A program made the translations under genes and the position numbers. 10,110 nt of DNA from CAYGZQ01 sp964354375 [NCBI: uncultured Planctomycetota bacterium] (GTDB lineage Bacteria > JAJVIF01 > JAPKYR01), in contig CAYGZQ010000097.1 of NCBI GenBank assembly GCA_964354375.1, positions 1 to 10,110 of the forward strand, written 5' to 3'. The notes under the pieces were generated by a model. That model was not told the DNA's origin. It saw only the letters and a list, made by a program, of their open reading frames with translations, and ran no database searches. Of this stretch, positions 7,896 to 10,110 are shown piece after piece; the first letter of the stretch is position 1; every line of letters starts with the position of its first letter.

Positions 7896-8510
7896 CTAAG
7901 TCGGTTCGAAATATTCCTTCAGCCATCGAGCGAGCGCGCGGAAGCTCTGACCCCTGTGGCTCACGAGGTTTTTCTCTGCGGTTGTGAGCTCGGCCATCGT
8001 TCGACCGTACCCTGGGTGCCAGAAAATGGGATCGTACCCGAAGCCGCTCTTGCCGCGAGGCTCCTCTATCAGCGTCCCCTGGCAGACACCTGGAAATGTC
8101 TCGAGCATGTCGGTGACGGGGTCGAAAAAAGCGGCGACCGACACGAATGCCGCCGACCAGTCGTCGCTGGGACGTCCCTTCATTCGCTCCAGCACCTTGG
8201 CGATCCGCTCGGTGTCGGTTTTCGCGAGGCGCGCCGAGCGAACCCCGGGCCATCCGCCGAGCGCCGGAATCGTCAGCCCCGCGTCCTCGGCGATCGTGGG
8301 CAGGCCGGTGAGATCGCCGTAGTAGCGGACCTTCGTCCTGGCGATCTCGTCGAATGTCCCGCCTTCCTCGGGAGCCGGGGGAAGGTCTTGAAGGTCAGGG
8401 AACTCGGGATCGTTCAGATGAATGCAGTCGATCGGCAGGTCCTTCAGGAGCGACCTGATTTCGCGGACCTTACCGGTGTTCGTGGTGGCTATGAGAATTT
8501 TCGTAGTCAT
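7896..8510 (-). CDS. rdgB: RdgB/HAM1-type XTP/dITP pyrophosphatase
   Basis: Hydrolyses non-canonical purine triphosphates (dITP, XTP, ITP) to monophosphate and pyrophosphate in the cytoplasm, keeping deaminated purines out of DNA and RNA. Family motifs appear in order: T-T-N11-T-G-K14 at the N-terminus, E-G-G-T-F-D-E (49-55, family form ETG.TFEEN), A-E75-D76-A-G-L with D76 at the catalytic aspartate position, PGVRSAR (88-94), GKSGFGYDPIF (153-163) and SHRG (184-187). The 204-residue length is typical. E75 replaces the more common Asp, a conservative change. The ATG at 8510 begins directly at the conserved KILIATTN strand, so the start is reliable although no strong Shine-Dalgarno site is present. 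It is convergent with the lipoprotein gene and divergent from the Y-family polymerase homologue. A nucleotide-pool cleaner beside a lesion-tolerance gene is suggestive but may be chance. Confidence 0.95.
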   Translation of the reverse strand: MTTKILIATTNTGKVREIRSLLKDLPIDCIHLNDPEFPDLQDLPPAPEEGGTFDEIARTKVRYYGDLTGLPTIAEDAGLTIPALGGWPGVRSARLAKTDTERIAKVLERMKGRPSDDWSAAFVSVAAFFDPVTDMLETFPGVCQGTLIEEPRGKSGFGYDPIFWHPGYGRTMAELTTAEKNLVSHRGQSFRALARWLKEYFEPT

Positions 8511-8543
8511 TTGAACACTGCTTGTTTGGATGGGGTTTTTGTG

Positions 8544-8580
8544 TTGAGAGCCGGTATGAGTCGGTTTCGACGGCCCTCAA
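8544..8580 (-). promoter_or_regulatory. Imperfect hairpin in the rdgB upstream region
   Basis: TTGAGAGCC (8544-8552) pairs with GGCCCTCAA (8572-8580) with one mismatch. A second short stem GTCG (8560-8563) / CGAC (8568-8571) with a GTTT loop is nested inside, leaving a seven-base one-sided bulge. It ends 33 bases before the rdgB start. It could be a leader-RNA structure or an operator; on the minus strand a weak -35-like TTGAGG overlaps the distal arm. Confidence 0.35.
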
Positions 8581-8713
8581 TTGTCCCCTGCTGATCGCTG
8601 AAATGCAACCGATGCGGGTCAGGGGCCTCCTGGACGAAGTCCGGACCAAAGTAATACTGGCCGGTGGCGTCTACATGCGAGATGGGCCGGAAGAAGTCGT
8701 TTAGGGATCAATG

Positions 8714-8744
8714 GCCCCCCTATGATCCCCCCCAAGGGGGGGAT
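8714..8744 (-). repeat. Inverted copy of the C7-TT-G7 element
   Basis: On the plus strand this reads G-C6-TATGAT-C7-AA-G7-AT. Its reverse complement, AT-C7-TT-G7-ATCATA-G6-C, matches the direct units downstream (GT-C7-TT-G7-ACTACA-G6-C at 8790-8820) with only a few changes. It is therefore a diverged copy in opposite orientation, 45 bases from the direct array. Confidence 0.85.
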
Positions 8745-8757
8745 GGGGTATGCCGGG

Positions 8758-8782
8758 ACCCGCATCAATTGCGGGTTTGTGT
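8758..8782 (+). terminator. Terminator-like hairpin between the inverted and direct repeat copies
   Basis: ACCCGCA (8758-8764) pairs perfectly with TGCGGGT (8770-8776) around a five-base TCAAT loop, followed by a short T-rich tail (TTGTGT). No plus-strand gene is visible just upstream, so a terminator role is uncertain. It could instead act as an attenuator before the polymerase homologue. Confidence 0.3.
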
Positions 8783-8783
8783 A

Positions 8784-8900
8784 TTGACCGTCCCCCCCTT
8801 GGGGGGGACTACAGGGGGGCTCTTAACCGTCCCCCCCTTGGGGGGGACTACAGGGGGGCTCTTAGCCGTCCCACCCCTTGGGGGGGACTATAGGGGGGGT
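8784..8900 (+). repeat. Three-copy tandem array of a 39-base G/C-run element
   Basis: Units begin at 8784, 8823 and 8862. Units 1 and 2 are identical over 39 bases except one position (TTG versus TTA at the start). Unit 3 has diverged: its C-run is CCCACCCC, one base longer, and ACTACA has become ACTATA. Each unit holds a C7-TT-G7 near-palindrome (8790-8809 in unit 1) followed by a second G-run of six or seven. The array ends 11 bases before the next start codon, so the final G-run could also serve as a weak, distant Shine-Dalgarno site. Confidence 0.93.
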
Positions 8901-8911
8901 ATAGATCCGAC

Positions 8912-10081
8912 ATGTCCTCTCGTCTCGACAAAATAGGCTTCCTCAACCTCATCCCGCTACCCATCCTCTTCGAGCGCGCGAGCCGTCCCGAGCTTTCCGG
9001 ACATCCCTTCGTCGTCGTCGGAGCCGTGGGCAATCGCGGACTTGTCGTGGCCGCGTCGCCCGAGGCCTTCCGCGCCGGTGTCCGCGCAGGCATCACCCCC
9101 GACCAGGCCCGCTTCTTCCTCCCCGACCTGAAAATCGTCGAGGAGCGCCCGGCGGTTTATTTCGCCGCAGCCGAGACGGTCCAGGACATCTGCGAGCGAC
9201 TCATTCCGATGGTCGACGCCGAACGTCAGGACGCCTTTACGCTCGACCTCACCGGAACCGACCGTCTCTACCCCGACTCGGTCAGGCTCATCCGCACCCT
9301 GCAGGGCGAGATCGAAAATCAGATTCATCTCCCCAGCCGGGCCGGACTGGGCCCGAGCAGGCTTGTCGCAAGGCTCGCGTCGATGCGCGCGGGCGAGCAT
9401 GAAATCTGGGAGGTGCCCGCCGGCGAGGAGGGCGAATTCCTGGCGGATTACCACGTCGGCGTGCTCCCCGGCGTCGGCGTGCAGATCGCGAAAAGGCTGA
9501 AATGGCTGGGCGTGCATACGGTACGGCAGCTCGCGATGGTCCCGCCGCAGACGCTGGAGGCGGCGTTCGGTCCGAAGGGGATCGATCTCATCCGGGCCGC
9601 GCGCGGGCACGATCCTCGCCCCAGACGTCACAGCCAGGCTCAAAAGCCGCTCAAGCGCGACGTGACCCTGGAGCAGATTTTCTACGAGCCGGTCGCGATA
9701 CGTGTCGCGCTGCAGCGCCTCACCGTCGCGCTCGGACTCGAGCTCAGGAACTCGGCCATGCAGGTCCGCTCCATCGGCCTTGAAATCAGGTATCCCGACA
9801 TCCCCTCCCATCACAGGAAAAAACGAATCCCCCCGACCGACCTCGACATCATTCTCCAGCCCATCGCGGAGGATATGTTCCGGAGCATGGCGATCCGCCG
9901 CGTGCGACTGAGGGGCCTTGCCCTCTCCTACGGACGCCTGGTCCCGCGCGACGATCAGCTCAGCCTCGAATTCGCCCGCGATTTCACCCATGAGCGACAG
10001 AGAAACCTCGAGGCCGCGCTCGACAGGATTCGCAACAAGTACGGACTCGAGACGATCGGTCCCGGCCAATGGTGGCTGTAA
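8912..10081 (+). CDS. Y-family DNA polymerase homologue, apparently catalytically inactive (DinB/ImuB-like)
   Basis: The fold follows Y-family lesion-bypass polymerases: PELSGHPFVVVG (26-37), RGLVVAASPEAFRAGVRAG (42-60), LDLTG (111-115), GLGPSRLVARLAS (145-157), a helix-hairpin-helix LPGVGVQIAKRLKWLG (185-200), a little-finger region (about 245-345), and the DinB-like end D-R-I-R-N-K-Y-G. Key residues are altered when aligned by eye to Dpo4. The first metal aspartate is N12, the next acidic residue of D-x-D is I14, the steric-gate position is P17, the nucleotide-binding YxxR is P50-x-x-F53, and the catalytic D-E pair is D107-A108. QLSLEF (349-354) resembles a beta-clamp-binding motif. The likely role is therefore non-catalytic, as for ImuB in the ImuA-ImuB-DnaE2 mutasome, although ImuB is usually longer. 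The homology is sure, the inactivity likely, the role inferred. ATG 8912 follows the repeat array and lacks a normal Shine-Dalgarno site. Confidence 0.88.
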   Translation: MSSRLDKIGFLNLIPLPILFERASRPELSGHPFVVVGAVGNRGLVVAASPEAFRAGVRAGITPDQARFFLPDLKIVEERPAVYFAAAETVQDICERLIPMVDAERQDAFTLDLTGTDRLYPDSVRLIRTLQGEIENQIHLPSRAGLGPSRLVARLASMRAGEHEIWEVPAGEEGEFLADYHVGVLPGVGVQIAKRLKWLGVHTVRQLAMVPPQTLEAAFGPKGIDLIRAARGHDPRPRRHSQAQKPLKRDVTLEQIFYEPVAIRVALQRLTVALGLELRNSAMQVRSIGLEIRYPDIPSHHRKKRIPPTDLDIILQPIAEDMFRSMAIRRVRLRGLALSYGRLVPRDDQLSLEFARDFTHERQRNLEAALDRIRNKYGLETIGPGQWWL

Positions 10082-10110
10082 TCTCACCCCCCGTTCCCCC
10101 CTCTCCACCT

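Larger units (their letters stand above)
8511..8911. other. Non-coding region between divergent rdgB and Y-family polymerase genes
   Basis: A 401-base stretch without a convincing gene. From the rdgB side it holds an imperfect hairpin (8544-8580), about 130 bases with no recognisable feature, an inverted copy of a G/C-run element (8714-8744), a terminator-like hairpin (8758-8775) and a three-copy direct array of the same element (8784-8900) that stops 11 bases before ATG 8912. A 60-codon plus-strand frame opening with TTG at 8522 has no ribosome site or recognisable motif. I see no clear LexA-type palindrome. Confidence 0.6.

Noticed and set aside
8522-8704. A 60-codon plus-strand frame before the repeat array
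   Set aside because: It starts with TTG, has no Shine-Dalgarno site, and its translation matches nothing I recognise. A decayed gene fragment cannot be excluded.
8714-8900. A CRISPR array reading of the spaced repeats
   Set aside because: The units are contiguous with no unique spacers, one copy is inverted, and no cas gene is present. The structure fits tandem palindromic elements instead.
8664-8936. A 90-codon plus-strand frame with a 13-residue repeat (TVPPLGGTTGGLL) across the tandem array
   Set aside because: The repeat follows only because the DNA period of 39 bases equals 13 codons. The frame breaks register at unit 3 through a one-base insertion, runs into the start of the polymerase homologue, and has no ribosome site.
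8912-10081. Annotating the gene as an active DNA polymerase IV (dinB)
   Set aside because: The first metal aspartate, the second catalytic acid and the nucleotide-binding Tyr and Arg are all replaced, so catalytic activity is unlikely.
8957-10108. A 383-codon minus-strand frame covering the polymerase homologue
   Set aside because: The plus strand encodes a clear Y-family protein. The antisense frame is long only because GC-rich codons rarely give stops on the opposite strand.

Overview
The window looks like a chromosomal segment of a GC-rich, uncultured, probably Gram-negative-type bacterium. This is an inference from GC-rich third codon positions, two lipoproteins with lipoboxes, a very large secreted repeat protein and bacterial housekeeping families. 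The propeller and Ig-like repeat style is one often seen in genomes of candidate phyla. I cannot name the organism. No rRNA, tRNA, transposase, integrase or CRISPR array is visible.

Layout. 1-2306 (+): 3' part of a secreted protein with three 97-residue Ig/Kre9-like modules followed by a seven-repeat beta-propeller. 2551-3735 (+): membrane-anchored family 2 glycosyltransferase of the HpnB/CrtQ type. 3754-5406 (-): 5'-nucleotidase lipoprotein with a clear promoter and Shine-Dalgarno site, convergent with the glycosyltransferase. 5706-7736 (+): large lipoprotein of unrecognised family, divergent from the nucleotidase and closed by a strong hairpin terminator. 7896-8510 (-): RdgB/HAM1-type XTP/dITP pyrophosphatase. 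8511-8911: a 401-base non-coding stretch with hairpins and a striking G/C-run repeat array. 8912-10081 (+): a Y-family DNA polymerase homologue in which most of the catalytic residues are replaced.

The genes do not form one pathway. Most are separated by more than 75 bases and have their own expression signals. The first half concerns the cell envelope (secreted propeller, glycosyltransferase, two lipoproteins). The right end concerns nucleotide quality control and DNA damage tolerance (RdgB and the Y-family homologue).

The best candidates for something new are the apparently inactive Y-family polymerase and the array immediately upstream of its start codon. The array has three direct copies and one inverted copy of an element built on a C7-TT-G7 palindrome. 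A nested hairpin with two competing pairings lies beyond the 3' end of the rdgB-like gene.
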